Assembly: GCA_035489715.1 (NCBI GenBank)
Contig: DATHAP010000224.1
Location: 1 to 35,961 of the forward strand
Reading direction: 5' to 3'
From: Actinomycetes bacterium
GTDB taxonomy: Bacteria; Actinomycetota; Actinomycetes; JACCUZ01
Length of the DNA: 35,961 nt
The notes under the pieces are model-generated. The model had not been told where the DNA came from. It made no database searches and worked only from the letters and a program-made list of their open reading frames with translations. The number at the start of each line of letters is the position of its first letter. Position 1 is the stretch's first letter. Position numbers and translations under genes: made by a program. Shown here in pieces: positions 16,460 to 26,810 of the stretch.

Positions 16460-17689
16460 GTGAGCGACCGACCGGGGTGGACGTCGCCCAGCGACCCGGG
16501 GCAGCCCGCCGACGACGTGCCGCCGGGCTGGGCCCCGCAGCAGCCGCCCGCCTACCGGCCCGCCGGCCCGCCGGCACCGCCGCCCGCTGGAGGTCAGCAG
16601 TGGGGCGGGCAGCCGCAGTGGGGCGGGCAGCCGCAGTGGGGTGGGCAGCCGCAGTGGGGACCGCCCCGACCCTGGGCGCCACCGCCGCCGAAGCCCGGCG
16701 TCATCCCGCTTCGACCGCTGGGCGTCGGAGAGCTGCTCGACGGCGCGATCTCGGCGATCCGGGCGCAGCCGGCGCTCATGCTCGGCCTGTCCGCGGTCGT
16801 CGCCGTCATCACCCAGCTGCTCACCGTCCCGCTGACCTGGCTGCTCCTGCGCGACGCCGGCGACGTGGCCTTCAGCGTCGAGGAGCCGGCCGACCCCGGG
16901 GAGGAGTTCTCCTTCGCAGCCAGCGCGCTGTCGGCCGGCGGGATCCAGCTCGTGGTGACACTGGTCGCCAGCCTGCTGCTCACCGGGATCCTCACCGTCG
17001 CGGTCAGCCGGGCCGTGCTCGGCGAGCGCATCGGCGCCGCCGTGGCGTGGGAGCGGGTCCGCCAGCGGGTGCCCGCCCTGCTCGGCGTGACCCTCCTGGT
17101 CATCCTGGTGGAGCTCGCGGTCCTCGCCGTGTGCGTCGGTCCCGGCGTGCTGCTGGCGGTCACGTCGGCACCGACGGTGGCGACGGTCCTCGCCTTCGTC
17201 GTGGGCATCCCGCTCGGCCTGGCGGCCGCCGTCTACCTGTACGTCGCCTTCGCGCTCGCCCCGGTGACCGTGGTCCTGGAGCGGCAGCCGGTCGTCGGCT
17301 CGCTGCGCCGCTCCAGGTCGCTGGTCACCGGTGCCTGGTGGCGGACCTTCGGCATCCTCCTGCTGGTCAACGTCATCGCCCAGCTGCTCGCCGGGGTGCT
17401 GAGCATCCCCTTCACGGTGCTGACGTTCCTGGTGTCCTTCGCGACCCAGGACGGCGCGATGAACCCGTACGAGGCCCTGCCGCTGATCGTCACGGCGCTC
17501 GGCACGATCGTCGCCTCCGCGGTCACCTGGCCGTTCACGGCGGTCTCGACCGCGCTGCTGTACGTCGACCGGCGGATGCGGCGCGAGGGACTGGACATCG
17601 AGCTGGCCCGCGCCGCCGGGGTGTCGAGCCCGATGTCGAGCACTCCCGCGGGCAGCCTCCCGACGGGTGGGCAGCCGCCGACCGGATGA
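16460..17689 (+). CDS. Multi-pass membrane protein with Pro/Gly/Gln-rich N-terminus
   Basis: About 409 residues. Residues 1-80 are a Pro/Gly/Gln/Trp-rich cytoplasmic tail containing a hexapeptide repeat. About six membrane helices follow between residues 105 and 375, with loops carrying R-P-L-G-V-G-E-L-L-D-G-A-I-S-A-I-R and S-R-S-L-V-T-G-A-W-W-R-T-F-G-I. These motifs are typical of actinobacterial membrane proteins related to the membrane domain of glycerophosphoryl diester phosphodiesterases (DUF7544-like); no catalytic residues are visible. GTG 16460 is preferred to ATG 16451: CAGCAT, a weak -10, ends seven bases before it, suggesting a leaderless start. It is followed 10 bp later by the DUF4129 gene and heads the MoxR cluster. 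Function is unknown; a role in membrane assembly is inferred from context. Confidence 0.8.
   Translation: MSDRPGWTSPSDPGQPADDVPPGWAPQQPPAYRPAGPPAPPPAGGQQWGGQPQWGGQPQWGGQPQWGPPRPWAPPPPKPGVIPLRPLGVGELLDGAISAIRAQPALMLGLSAVVAVITQLLTVPLTWLLLRDAGDVAFSVEEPADPGEEFSFAASALSAGGIQLVVTLVASLLLTGILTVAVSRAVLGERIGAAVAWERVRQRVPALLGVTLLVILVELAVLAVCVGPGVLLAVTSAPTVATVLAFVVGIPLGLAAAVYLYVAFALAPVTVVLERQPVVGSLRRSRSLVTGAWWRTFGILLLVNVIAQLLAGVLSIPFTVLTFLVSFATQDGAMNPYEALPLIVTALGTIVASAVTWPFTAVSTALLYVDRRMRREGLDIELARAAGVSSPMSSTPAGSLPTGGQPPTG
16598..16660 (+). repeat. 18-bp in-frame tandem repeat encoding Q-W-G-G-Q-P
   Basis: Three full copies of an 18-base unit (16598-16651) and a partial fourth encode Q-W-G-G-Q-P repeats in the cytoplasmic tail. 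The copies differ by single synonymous bases. The unit length keeps the frame, so copy number could vary without breaking the gene. Confidence 0.85.
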
Positions 17690-17699
17690 GTCCCACCCG

Positions 17700-18362
17700 A
17701 TGAGCGTGCCCGTCGAGGTCGGCCGCGAGGCCGCGCAGCAGGCCGCCCGCGAGGAGCTGGCCAAGCAGGTCTACCGCGAGGCCGGGCCCGGGCTCACCGA
17801 ACGGTTCCTGCGCTGGCTGGTCGACAAGGCGACCGACCTGCTCGACGGGGCGGCCGGCGTGTCGCCAGGAGGGAAGGTCGGCGCCCTGGTCGTCCTGCTG
17901 CTGCTGGCCGCGGCCGCGATCGCGGTCCGCCGTCGGCTCGGCCCGGTGCGCCGGGCCGCCGGCGGGGACCAGCCGCTCTTCGACGGCACCGAGCGCAGTG
18001 CCGCGGAGCACCGCCGAGCGGCCGAGGCCCACGCCGCCGCGGGCGAGTGGGCCGAGGCGGTCCGCGAGCGGCTGCGCGCCGTCGTGCGCGACCTCGAGGA
18101 GCGCGGCGTCCTGGAGCCGCGCCCCGGTCGCACCGCCGACGAGGCGGCGGTCGAGGCCGGTGCCGTGCTACCCGCCTGCGCCGGCCAACTGCGGGCGGGG
18201 GCTCGGCTCTTCGACGACGTCTGGTACGGCGGCCGCCCCGCCACCCGCGCTGCCGACGACGAGCTGCGGGCGCTCGACCAGGCGGTCCGGTCGGCCCGCG
18301 CCGTCCCTGCGAGCGAGGGCTCGACGGGCGACGCCCCGGCGACCGCCGGTCGGCCATGGTGA
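17700..18362 (+). CDS. DUF4129 domain-containing membrane protein
   Basis: A 220-residue protein with an N-terminal amphipathic region (about 1-50), one membrane helix at about 61-77 (V-G-A-L-V-V-L-L-L-L-A-A-A-A) and a C-terminal DUF4129 domain (about 95-190): A-A-G-E-W-A-E-A-V-R-E-R-L-R-A-V-V and E-R-G-V-L-E-P-R-P-G-R-T-A-D-E. The domain also occurs next to transglutaminase-like and MoxR/DUF58 genes and has no known catalytic activity. ATG 17700 starts 10 bp after the previous stop; an upstream frame to 17667 would overlap that gene. Its stop codon lies inside the 14-bp tandem repeat at 18356. It probably works in a membrane complex with the DUF4350, MoxR and DUF58 proteins. Confidence 0.85.
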   Translation: MSVPVEVGREAAQQAAREELAKQVYREAGPGLTERFLRWLVDKATDLLDGAAGVSPGGKVGALVVLLLLAAAAIAVRRRLGPVRRAAGGDQPLFDGTERSAAEHRRAAEAHAAAGEWAEAVRERLRAVVRDLEERGVLEPRPGRTADEAAVEAGAVLPACAGQLRAGARLFDDVWYGGRPATRAADDELRALDQAVRSARAVPASEGSTGDAPATAGRPW

Positions 18363-18395
18363 CGAGGGCATGGTGACGAGGGCATGGTGACCACG
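18356..18395 (+). repeat. 14-bp tandem repeat across the DUF4129/DUF4350 gene junction
   Basis: ATGGTGACGAGGGC occurs at 18356-18369 and again at 18370-18383, followed by a decayed third copy (ATGGTGACC) from 18384. The first copy holds the TGA stop of the DUF4129 gene, and each copy carries a GAGGG that could act as a Shine-Dalgarno for the next gene. The unit is not a multiple of three, so it lies outside both reading frames. Confidence 0.85.
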
Positions 18396-18397
18396 TC

Positions 18398-19521
18398 GTG
18401 GTGACGACCGCGCGCGAGCGGTTGCGAGCCGTCCGCGGCCCGGTCGTCGTCACGGTGGTCGTCCTGCTGGGCGCCGTCCTGCTGGCGCTCGCCGCCGGCG
18501 GGCCGACCTCCGGGCGCCTGGACCCGCGCGCACCCGACCCGTCGGGCAGCCGGGCGGTGGCCGAGCTGCTGCGGGACCAGGGCGTGCGGGTCGACCTGGT
18601 GCAGTCCACCGCCCGGGTCCGCGAGACGGCCGGGCCGGGCAGCACGCTGCTGGTCACCGATCCCGAGCTGCTCGCCGACTCGCAGGCGGCTGCGGTCCGG
18701 CGGACCGGTGCCGACCTGGTCGTCGTGGAGGCGGCCCGTCCCGGCCGCTTCGTGGCCGGGGTGGCGGCCGGCGCCCCGTCGGAGTTCGAGGTCCGGCAGC
18801 CCGGCTGCGGGCTGCCGCCGGCCCGGCGGGCGGGGGCCGCCGACACCGGCGGGGCGGCGTACGACGTGCGCCCTGGCGTCCCGGCCCGGCTCTGCTACGC
18901 CCGGGACGGCCGCCCGTCGGTGGTCCAGGTGCGCGACGGTGGCCGGCGGGTCACGCTGCTCGGCAGCGGGGTGCCGCTCACCAACCGCCGGCTCGGTGAC
19001 GAGGGCAACGCGGCCCTTGCGCTCGGCCTGCTCGGTGGCCACGATCAGCTGGTCTGGTACCTCCCGTCGCTGGCCGACGTCCCGGCCTCCGCCGCCCGGG
19101 AGTCCGTCTACGACCTGGTCCCTGACGGGGTCTGGTGGGGGCTGGTGCAGCTCGGGGTTGCGGTCGTCCTGCTCGCGCTGTGGCGGGCCCGGCGGCTCGG
19201 GCCGGTGGTGACCGAGCCGCTGCCGGTCACGGTGCGGGCGGCCGAGACCGTGGAGGGCCGGGCCCGGCTCTACCGGCGGGGCCAGGCCCGTGACACGGCA
19301 GCCGAGTCCTTGCGCGCCGTACGCCGCTCCGGCCTGTCCGCCGCGCTCGGCCTGCCGGCCCGGTCGGCGCCGACCACCATCGTCGACGCCGTGGCCGCGC
19401 GCGCCGGTCGCCCGCCGGGCGAGGTGGGGCCGCTCCTGTACGGTGCCGCACCTGCCGACGACGCCGCCCTGGTGCGGCTCGCCGACGACCTCGACGCCCT
19501 CGACCGGGAGGTCCGCCGACC

Positions 19522-19525
<4 letters not shown>
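18398..19525 (+). CDS. DUF4350 domain-containing membrane protein
   Basis: A 375-residue protein: a membrane helix at about 15-33, an extracytoplasmic DUF4350 domain (about 37-240) that begins D-P-S-G-S-R-A-V-A-E-L-L-R-D-Q-G-V-R-V and includes T-D-P-E-L-L and L-L-G-S-G-V-P-L-T-N, and a second helix at about 243-262 (W-W-G-L-V-Q-L-G-V-A-V-V-L-L-A-L-W). A cytoplasmic tail of about 110 residues follows, with E-T-V-E-G-R-A-R-L-Y. The domain has a GATase-like fold without an obvious nucleophile. Start is GTG 18398 or GTG 18401. Its stop overlaps the moxR-like start (GTGA), implying coupled translation. Such genes always travel with MoxR and DUF58; the biochemical role is unknown. Confidence 0.85.
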
Positions 19526-20523
<998 letters not shown>

Positions 20524-20534
20524 CGGAGGTAGCC

Positions 20535-21830
20535 GTGGCGCTCACCGGGCGGCTGGCGCTGCTCGCTGCCGGCGCGGCGGTGGGGGTCGGCCTGCTGGCG
20601 CCGACCGGGTGGGGCGTGCTGGTGGCCACCCTGGCGCTGGTGGCCCTGGCCGCGGTCGACGTCGCGCTCGCCGGGCCGGTGAGAGCGCTCCGGGTGCACC
20701 GCGACGGCGACTCCGCGGTCCGCCTCGGCGAGCCGGCCCAGGTCCGGCTGACGGTCGAGAACCCGTCGGGGCGGCGGGTCCGTGGCCGGCTGCGCGACGC
20801 CTGGCCGCCCAGCGCCGGCGCCCCGCAGCAGCGCCACGACCTCGACGTCCCGCCCGGCGAGCGTCGGCGGGTCAGCACCCACCTGCGGCCGACGCGCCGC
20901 GGCGACCGTCTCGCCGACCGGGTGACCGTCCGGTCGGTCGGCCCGATGGGGCTGGCCGCCCGCCAGGGCTCGCACCAGGTCCCGTGGCGGCTGCGCGCGC
21001 TGCCGCCGTTCGAGAGCCGGCGCTACCTGCCGTCACGACTGGCGCGGCTGCGCGAGATGGACGGCCGGTCGGCGGTGCAGGTGCGCGGGCAGGGCACCGA
21101 GTTCGACTCGCTGCGGGAGTACGTCGTGGGCGACGACGTGCGCTCCATCGACTGGCGGGCGTCGGCGCGGGCGGCCGACGTCATGGTCCGCACCTGGCGC
21201 CCGGAGCGGGACCGCCGGGTGCTGCTCGTCCTCGACTGCGGCCGCACCGCCGCCGGCCGGGTCGGCGACGCGCCTCGGCTGGACGCGGCGATGGACGCGG
21301 CCCTGCTGCTGGCTGCGCTCGCCGCCAGGGCGGGTGACCGGGTGGACCTCGTCGCCTACGACCGCGCGGTGCGCGCCCGGGTGGAGGGCGTCCCGGCCAC
21401 CGGGCTGCTGCCGGCGCTCGTGCAGGCCATGGCGCCGCTGGACGCGTCGCTAGTCGAGCCCGACTACCGCGGCATGGTCTCGACGGTCCTCGCCAGCTCG
21501 GCCCGGCGCAGCCTGGTGGTGCTGCTCACGGCCCTCGACACCGCGCCGGTGGAGGAGGGGCTGCTGCCGGTGCTCGGCCTGCTGACCCGCCGCCACGGCG
21601 TGGTGCTGGCGTCGGTGGCCGACCCGCGGGTGGCCGAGATGGCCGCCGGGCGGGGCGAGGTGGCGGCGGTGTACGACGCCGCCTCCGCCGACCGGGCCGG
21701 GCTCGAGCGCGAGCGGCTGGGCCAGGTGCTGTCCCGCCGGGGCGTCGAGGTCGTCGACGCGCCACCGGGGCTGCTGGCGCCGCGACTGGCCGACCGATAC
21801 CTCGCGCTCAAGGCCGCCGGCCGGCTCTGA
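20535..21830 (+). CDS. DUF58 domain-containing protein (MoxR partner)
   Basis: A 431-residue protein with two N-terminal membrane helices (about 5-23 and 26-46), a beta-rich middle region (R-R-G-D-R-L-A-D-R-V-T-V-R-S-V-G-P-M-G-L) and the DUF58 core: G-Q-G-T-E-F-D-S-L-R-E-Y-V-V-G-D-D-V-R-S-I-D-W-R-A-S-A-R, then V-L-L-V-L-D-C-G-R. The last segment resembles a von Willebrand factor A strand with a partly kept MIDAS (D-x-G-R). DUF58 proteins are the usual partners of MoxR ATPases. The start is GTG 20535, with GGAGG at 20525-20529, 11 bp after the moxR-like stop. A longer frame upstream overlaps MoxR and is rejected. It is the last gene of the rightward cluster and ends in an inverted repeat. Confidence 0.92.
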   Translation: MALTGRLALLAAGAAVGVGLLAPTGWGVLVATLALVALAAVDVALAGPVRALRVHRDGDSAVRLGEPAQVRLTVENPSGRRVRGRLRDAWPPSAGAPQQRHDLDVPPGERRRVSTHLRPTRRGDRLADRVTVRSVGPMGLAARQGSHQVPWRLRALPPFESRRYLPSRLARLREMDGRSAVQVRGQGTEFDSLREYVVGDDVRSIDWRASARAADVMVRTWRPERDRRVLLVLDCGRTAAGRVGDAPRLDAAMDAALLLAALAARAGDRVDLVAYDRAVRARVEGVPATGLLPALVQAMAPLDASLVEPDYRGMVSTVLASSARRSLVVLLTALDTAPVEEGLLPVLGLLTRRHGVVLASVADPRVAEMAAGRGEVAAVYDAASADRAGLERERLGQVLSRRGVEVVDAPPGLLAPRLADRYLALKAAGRL

Positions 21831-21848
21831 GCCGCCACCGGCGGCTCA
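21828..21848. terminator. Bidirectional hairpin formed by the stops of the DUF58 and P-loop genes
   Basis: TGAGCCGCC (21828-21836), loop ACC, GGCGGCTCA (21840-21848): a perfect 9-bp stem. Each arm starts with the TGA stop of one of the two convergent genes. No T-tract follows on either strand. Confidence 0.65.
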
Positions 21849-22421
21849 CAGATGGGCAAGCACGGCACGGTACGTACCCTCCGGGTCACCCTCGATGCTG
21901 CGCACCTGCACCGCGCTGCGACCGGCGAGGCACCGGACGAGACGGGCGTACTGGTGGGCGTACCCGCCCGCCTCCTCGATGATCGACGCGGCCACCCGCT
22001 GATGCTCGGCCCGGACGGGGTCGTCCATGCGGGCGTGGAAGCGACGCTGCGCCGACCCGGGCTCGTCGACCAGGACGAGCTCGACGTGCCGCGCCCCGAC
22101 CTCCCGGGCGAGGCCGGCCAGCCGGTCGAGGTAGCCGCCGTCCGCGACGAACTGGGGGATGACGACGTCATGGCCGGCGCCGAGATGCGTGCGCGCCATC
22201 GCGACACAGATCTCCCGGGCCAGCAGCCCGGACTGCGTCTCGCTGGCGCGCCAGACGCCCAGCAGGCTCCGCACGACGTCCTGCTCCACGGACAGGGCCA
22301 TCGGGTGCTCGGCGAGGTAGCGCGACGCGAGCGTCGACTTCCCGATCCCGGGCGGCCCGTTCAGGACGAGGAGTGTGGGCGCGTCCGTCACCGCGTCTCG
22401 CCCGACTGGACCACGAGGCAT
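21846..22421 (-). CDS. P-loop kinase/AAA_33-type ATPase
   Basis: A 191-residue single-domain P-loop protein. Walker A is G-P-P-G-I-G-K-S-T (about 22-30). A nucleoside-kinase-like layout follows: L-S-V-E-Q-D-V-V-R-S-L-L-G (substrate-side Asp), V-V-I-P-Q-F-V-A-D, V-E-L-V-L-V-D-E, and R-F-H-A-R-M as a lid-like segment. It fits the AAA_33 group that includes small-molecule and antibiotic kinases and polynucleotide-kinase-like proteins; the substrate is unknown. ATG 22421 starts 4 bp after the stop of the SpoIIM-family gene; GTG 22391 is an alternative that begins just before the Walker A strand. No strong Shine-Dalgarno decides between them. Confidence 0.75.
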   Translation of the reverse strand: MPRGPVGRDAVTDAPTLLVLNGPPGIGKSTLASRYLAEHPMALSVEQDVVRSLLGVWRASETQSGLLAREICVAMARTHLGAGHDVVIPQFVADGGYLDRLAGLAREVGARHVELVLVDEPGSAQRRFHARMDDPVRAEHQRVAASIIEEAGGYAHQYARLVRCLAGRSAVQVRSIEGDPEGTYRAVLAHL

Positions 22422-22425
22422 CCGG

Positions 22426-23442
22426 TCACGCTGCGACCGGTGCCCGGGCCGCCTGGCCGGCGCCGGTCACCGCGCCGGTCTCGCCGGCCCGGACGGCACG
22501 GCCGCCGATCAGCACCACGTAGGCGAGGAAGGCCAGCCACACGGCGGCGCCGATGCCGACCCGGGCCCACGTGGGCAGGCCGGAGGGGGTGACGAACGCC
22601 TCGACGACACCGGAGACCGCGAGGGTCGCGGCCAGGCCGATCGCGAGCGCCCCCGCGGCCTGGCCCTCGTCGGCCAGCGCCTGCGACCTGGTGCGTGGCC
22701 CCGGATCCACCCATGCCCAGCCGAGACGCAGCCCGGCGCCGGCGGCCACGAAGACGCAGGTCAGCTCGAGCAGGCCGTGCGGCAGGATCAGCCCGAAGAA
22801 CACGTCGAGTCGCCCGCCGGCCGCCATCAGCCCGCCGGAGATCCCCACGTTCAGCGCGTTGGTCCACAGGATCCAGAGGACCGGCACGACCAGCACCCCG
22901 AGCGCCAGGGCGAGCGCGGCGACCCACGCGTTGTTGGCGGCGACCCGGGCGGCGAAGGACCCGGCCGGCGCCGAGGAGTAGTAGTCCTCGAAGTCGCGCT
23001 GCACGAGCTGACGGATCTGCTCAGGCGCCGCGATGCTCGCCTGCACCCGCGGTGTCGCGGCCACCCACCAGCCGACGACCAGCCCGACCAGCGAGAAGCA
23101 GACGCCGACCGGGACCCACCACCGCGCGCTGCGGTAGAGGGCCGCCGGGTAGGTCCGCGCGAAGAAGCGGCCCAGGTCGGTCCAGGCCGGGGTCTCGGTG
23201 CCGGTCACGGCCGAGCGGGCGCGCGCGACGAGCGCGGACAGCCGGCCGACCAGGGCCGGGTCGGGCGACGCCGACCGCACGACTGACAGGTGGGTCGCGA
23301 CCCGCTGGTAGAGCGTGACGAGCTCGTCGACCTCCGGGCCCGACCAGCGGCCCCGGCGCCGGACGCCTCCGGCTCGGCGGAGCAGCTGGTCCAGCCGGTC
23401 CCACTCGTGCCGGTGGGCGGCGACATACGCGTCGATGTCCAC
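22426..23442 (-). CDS. Stage II sporulation protein M (SpoIIM)-family membrane protein
   Basis: A 338-residue protein. The N-terminus (M-D-I-D-A-Y-V-A-A-H-R-H-E-W-D-R-L-D-Q-L-L, then L-Y-Q-R-V-A-T-H-L-S) is the usual start of actinobacterial SpoIIM-like proteins. Five or so membrane helices follow, with the family motifs N-N-A-W-V-A-A-L-A-L-A-L-G, N-A-L-N-V-G-I-S-G-G and L-I-L-P-H-G-L-L-E-L-T. In Bacillus SpoIIM joins a peptidoglycan-degrading machine; homologues are widespread in non-sporulators, usually beside RDD, MoxR and DUF58 genes, as here. The start is GTG 23442, placed six bases from a minus-strand TAGCCT, so the mRNA is probably leaderless. It is divergent from the RDD gene. Confidence 0.88.
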   Translation of the reverse strand: MDIDAYVAAHRHEWDRLDQLLRRAGGVRRRGRWSGPEVDELVTLYQRVATHLSVVRSASPDPALVGRLSALVARARSAVTGTETPAWTDLGRFFARTYPAALYRSARWWVPVGVCFSLVGLVVGWWVAATPRVQASIAAPEQIRQLVQRDFEDYYSSAPAGSFAARVAANNAWVAALALALGVLVVPVLWILWTNALNVGISGGLMAAGGRLDVFFGLILPHGLLELTCVFVAAGAGLRLGWAWVDPGPRTRSQALADEGQAAGALAIGLAATLAVSGVVEAFVTPSGLPTWARVGIGAAVWLAFLAYVVLIGGRAVRAGETGAVTGAGQAARAPVAA

Positions 23443-23448
23443 CCGCGA

Positions 23449-23458
23449 AGGCTAGCCT
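23449..23458. promoter_or_regulatory. Palindromic shared -10 element of divergent leaderless promoters
   Basis: AGGCTAGCCT is a perfect 10-bp palindrome. TAGCCT reads at 23453-23458 on the plus strand, 7 bases before the RDD ATG (23466), and at 23454-23449 on the minus strand, 6 bases before the SpoIIM-family GTG (23442). Both fit TANNNT -10 elements of leaderless actinobacterial transcripts and share the central TA. No clear -35 was seen. Confidence 0.6.
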
Positions 23459-23465
23459 CGACCCG

Positions 23466-23504
23466 ATGTCCCACCCAGCGATGTCCCACCCGGCGATGTC
23501 CCAG
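23466..23504 (+). repeat. 15-bp tandem repeat of the RDD start codon
   Basis: Units at 23466 and 23481 (ATGTCCCACCC-x-GCG) are followed by a partial third unit from 23496, encoding M-S-H-P-A-M-S-H-P-A-M-S. Each copy carries an in-frame ATG. Confidence 0.9.
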
Positions 23505-24419
23505 CGCGACGCCCTGGTGACCGGCGACGCGGTGGTGCTCGAGCTCCGGCCGGCCAAGCTGGCCAGCCGCGGCCTGGCGCTGGCGATCGACCTCACGGTC
23601 CAGCTCACCGTCCTGTTCGTCGGCGTGCTGGTCGTCGGCGGGCTGCTCGGCTCAGCCGACGCGGCGCTGGCCGCGGCTCTCGGCCTGACGTTCTTCGTCG
23701 CGGTCGTCGTCGGCTACCCGGTCGCGATGGAGACGTCGACGCGCGGCCGGTCGCTGGGCAAGCTGGCGCTCGGGCTGCGCGTCGTCCGCGAGGACGGCGG
23801 CCCGGTCCGGTTCCGGCACGCGTTCGTCCGGGCGCTGCTCGGCGTGGTGGAGATCTGGCTGTCGCTCGGGTCGATCGCCCTCATCGCCTCCCTGGCCAGC
23901 CGGCAGGGCCGGCGGCTCGGCGACTACCTGGCCGGCACCGTCGTCGTCCGCGAGCGGGTGCCGGTCGCCGGCCATCCGGTGGCGCCGATGCCGCCGCCCC
24001 TCGCCGGCTGGGCGACCGGGCTCGACCTGTCGCGACTGCCCGACGACCTGGCCCTCGCCGCCCGGCAGTTCCTGACCCGTGCCGGCGAGCTCTCCGCCGC
24101 CGCGCGCGAGGACATGGGGTCCCGGATCGCCACCGCGGTCGCCGCCGTCACCGCACCCGCGCCGCCCCCGGGCACCCCGCCGTGGGCCTTCCTGGCAGCG
24201 GTGCTGGCCGAGCGCCGGCGCCGGGAGCTGGCCCGGATGGGGGTGCCGGCGCCCGGAGCGCCCCCGCCGTTCCCGGCCGGACCGGCAGCGCCGTACGCCC
24301 CGCCGGTCGTCGCACCGCCGTACGCCCCGCTGCCGTACGGCGCCCAGCACCCGGCCGCGGCCCCGCCACCGGCCCAGCCGTCGGACCTCCCGCCCGGTTC
24401 CTTCGCGCCGCCGGGCTGA
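23466..24419 (+). CDS. RDD-family membrane protein
   Basis: A 317-residue RDD protein. The RDD domain covers about residues 28-165: A-S-R-G-L-A-L-A-I-D-L-T (R and D of the name), hydrophobic helices at about 38-60, 66-87 and 128-145, G-R-S-L-G-K-L-A-L-G-L-R-V-V, and R-R-L-G-D-Y-L-A-G-T-V-V-V-R. A long C-terminal tail follows, ending in a Pro/Ala/Tyr-rich stretch (about 255-317). RDD proteins are ion or metabolite transport-linked membrane proteins of unclear role. The first 15 residues come from a 15-bp repeat giving three in-frame ATGs (23466, 23481, 23496); the first lies seven bases from a -10 element and is used. It is a natural neighbour of SpoIIM and MoxR clusters. Confidence 0.88.
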   Translation: MSHPAMSHPAMSQRDALVTGDAVVLELRPAKLASRGLALAIDLTVQLTVLFVGVLVVGGLLGSADAALAAALGLTFFVAVVVGYPVAMETSTRGRSLGKLALGLRVVREDGGPVRFRHAFVRALLGVVEIWLSLGSIALIASLASRQGRRLGDYLAGTVVVRERVPVAGHPVAPMPPPLAGWATGLDLSRLPDDLALAARQFLTRAGELSAAAREDMGSRIATAVAAVTAPAPPPGTPPWAFLAAVLAERRRRELARMGVPAPGAPPPFPAGPAAPYAPPVVAPPYAPLPYGAQHPAAAPPPAQPSDLPPGSFAPPG

Positions 24420-24430
24420 GCGGCCGCGCG

Positions 24431-24436
24431 TAGCAT
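24431..24436 (+). promoter_or_regulatory. -10 element of the GAF-ANTAR gene (leaderless)
   Basis: TAGCAT (24431-24436) fits TANNNT and ends six bases before the GTG start at 24443. No Shine-Dalgarno precedes the start. Confidence 0.55.
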
Positions 24437-24442
24437 CACCCC

Positions 24443-25156
24443 GTGACGACCACCCCGCCGCCGGACCAGCCGGACTTCGCCGACCTGGCGGCCCGGTTGC
24501 ACGGCGGGCGGAGCGTGTCCGAGGTGCACGAGATCGTCGTGTCCTCCGCGCCGTCGCTCATCGACGGCTGCGACCGGGCGGCGATCGGCGTGCTCGAGGG
24601 CGACCGGTTCCGCAGCGCCGCCTCAACCGACGACGTGATGCGGCTGATCGACGAGCTGCAGGACGAGCTCGGCGAGGGGCCGTGCCTGGAGGCGAGCACT
24701 GAGGGGGTGGTGCAGGTCGACAACGACATCGCCTCGCACAGCAGCTGGCCCCGGCTGGCCCAGGTGGTGCTCGCACGCACGCCGGTGCGGGCGATGCTCG
24801 CGGTGCCGCTGATCAACGACGGCCAGCGCTCCGGTGCGCTCAACGTCTTCGCCGACCGGACCGGCGCGTTCGACCAGGACTCGGTGGCGCAGGCAAGCAT
24901 CCTCGCCTCGTTCTCGTCGGTCGCCCTCGCCGCGGCCCGCCAGTCGACGCTCGCGCAGCAGTACCAGGAGGGCATGGCGACCAACCGCGAGATCGGCGCA
25001 GCGGTCGGGATCCTCATGGCGACCCACAAGATCTCCCAGGCGGCCGCCTTCGACATGCTCAGCGGGGCATCGCAGCGGCTCAACCGCAAGCTGCGCGACA
25101 TCGCGGCGAGCATCGTCCGAGACCACGACGGCAGCGGGCACACCGACGCCGGCTGA
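24443..25156 (+). CDS. GAF and ANTAR domain-containing antitermination regulator
   Basis: A 237-residue protein. Residues about 25-165 are a GAF sensor domain with G-E-G-P-C-L-E-A (78-85), D-I-A-S-H-S-S-W-P-R-L and L-A-V-P-L. Residues 170-225 are an ANTAR RNA-binding domain: N-R-E-I-G-A-A-V-G-I-L-M-A-T-H-K, A-A-F-D-M-L, then Q-R-L-N-R-K-L-R-D-I-A. ANTAR proteins bind paired hexanucleotide-loop hairpins and stop termination; actinobacterial GAF-ANTAR proteins are abundant and some act in stress or light responses. The ligand of the GAF and the RNA targets are unknown. The transcript appears leaderless, and the stop is inside the 14-bp inverted repeat at 25145. Confidence 0.92.
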   Translation: MTTTPPPDQPDFADLAARLHGGRSVSEVHEIVVSSAPSLIDGCDRAAIGVLEGDRFRSAASTDDVMRLIDELQDELGEGPCLEASTEGVVQVDNDIASHSSWPRLAQVVLARTPVRAMLAVPLINDGQRSGALNVFADRTGAFDQDSVAQASILASFSSVALAAARQSTLAQQYQEGMATNREIGAAVGILMATHKISQAAAFDMLSGASQRLNRKLRDIAASIVRDHDGSGHTDAG

Positions 25157-25184
25157 CCCACCCAGGGGCAGGTCAGCCGGCGTC
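25145..25184. terminator. Bidirectional terminator hairpin between the GAF-ANTAR gene and ahcY
   Basis: GACGCCGGCTGACC (25145-25158) and GGTCAGCCGGCGTC (25171-25184) form a perfect 14-bp stem with a 12-base loop. The left arm includes the GAF-ANTAR stop. No T-tract follows, as is common in actinobacteria. It could serve both convergent transcripts. Confidence 0.75.
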
Positions 25185-25219
25185 CGGTCAGCGGGTGGTG
25201 ACTCCCGGGGCGTCGGCGG

Positions 25220-26668
<1,449 letters not shown>

Positions 26669-26794
26669 GCGGGTGCTCCTCGGATGGGTCGGCGGTCAAG
26701 GGCGTGCGGACGCGACGCGCAGTCAGCAAACGGCGGTACGTCCGGCAGGTGCCCGGCGCGGCCCCTCAGGGCCATCCCATCAGCGACGCCAGAC

Positions 26795-26810
26795 TCGATC
26801 GAGCGATCGA
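26795..26810. promoter_or_regulatory. Possible operator upstream of ahcY
   Basis: TCGATCG (26795-26801), two bases, CGATCGA (26804-26810): perfect 7-bp arms in the 155-bp region between the CDF stop and ahcY, about 127 bp upstream of the ahcY start. It could bind a dimeric regulator; none is known to recognise it. Confidence 0.35.

Noticed and set aside
18356-18398. Upstream ATG starts for the DUF4350 gene within the 14-bp repeat
   Set aside because: The in-frame ATG at 18356 meets a TGA after six codons, and the other two ATGs are out of frame.
22426-23442. Evidence that the organism sporulates
   Set aside because: SpoIIM-family proteins are common in non-sporulating actinomycetes, and no other sporulation gene is present.
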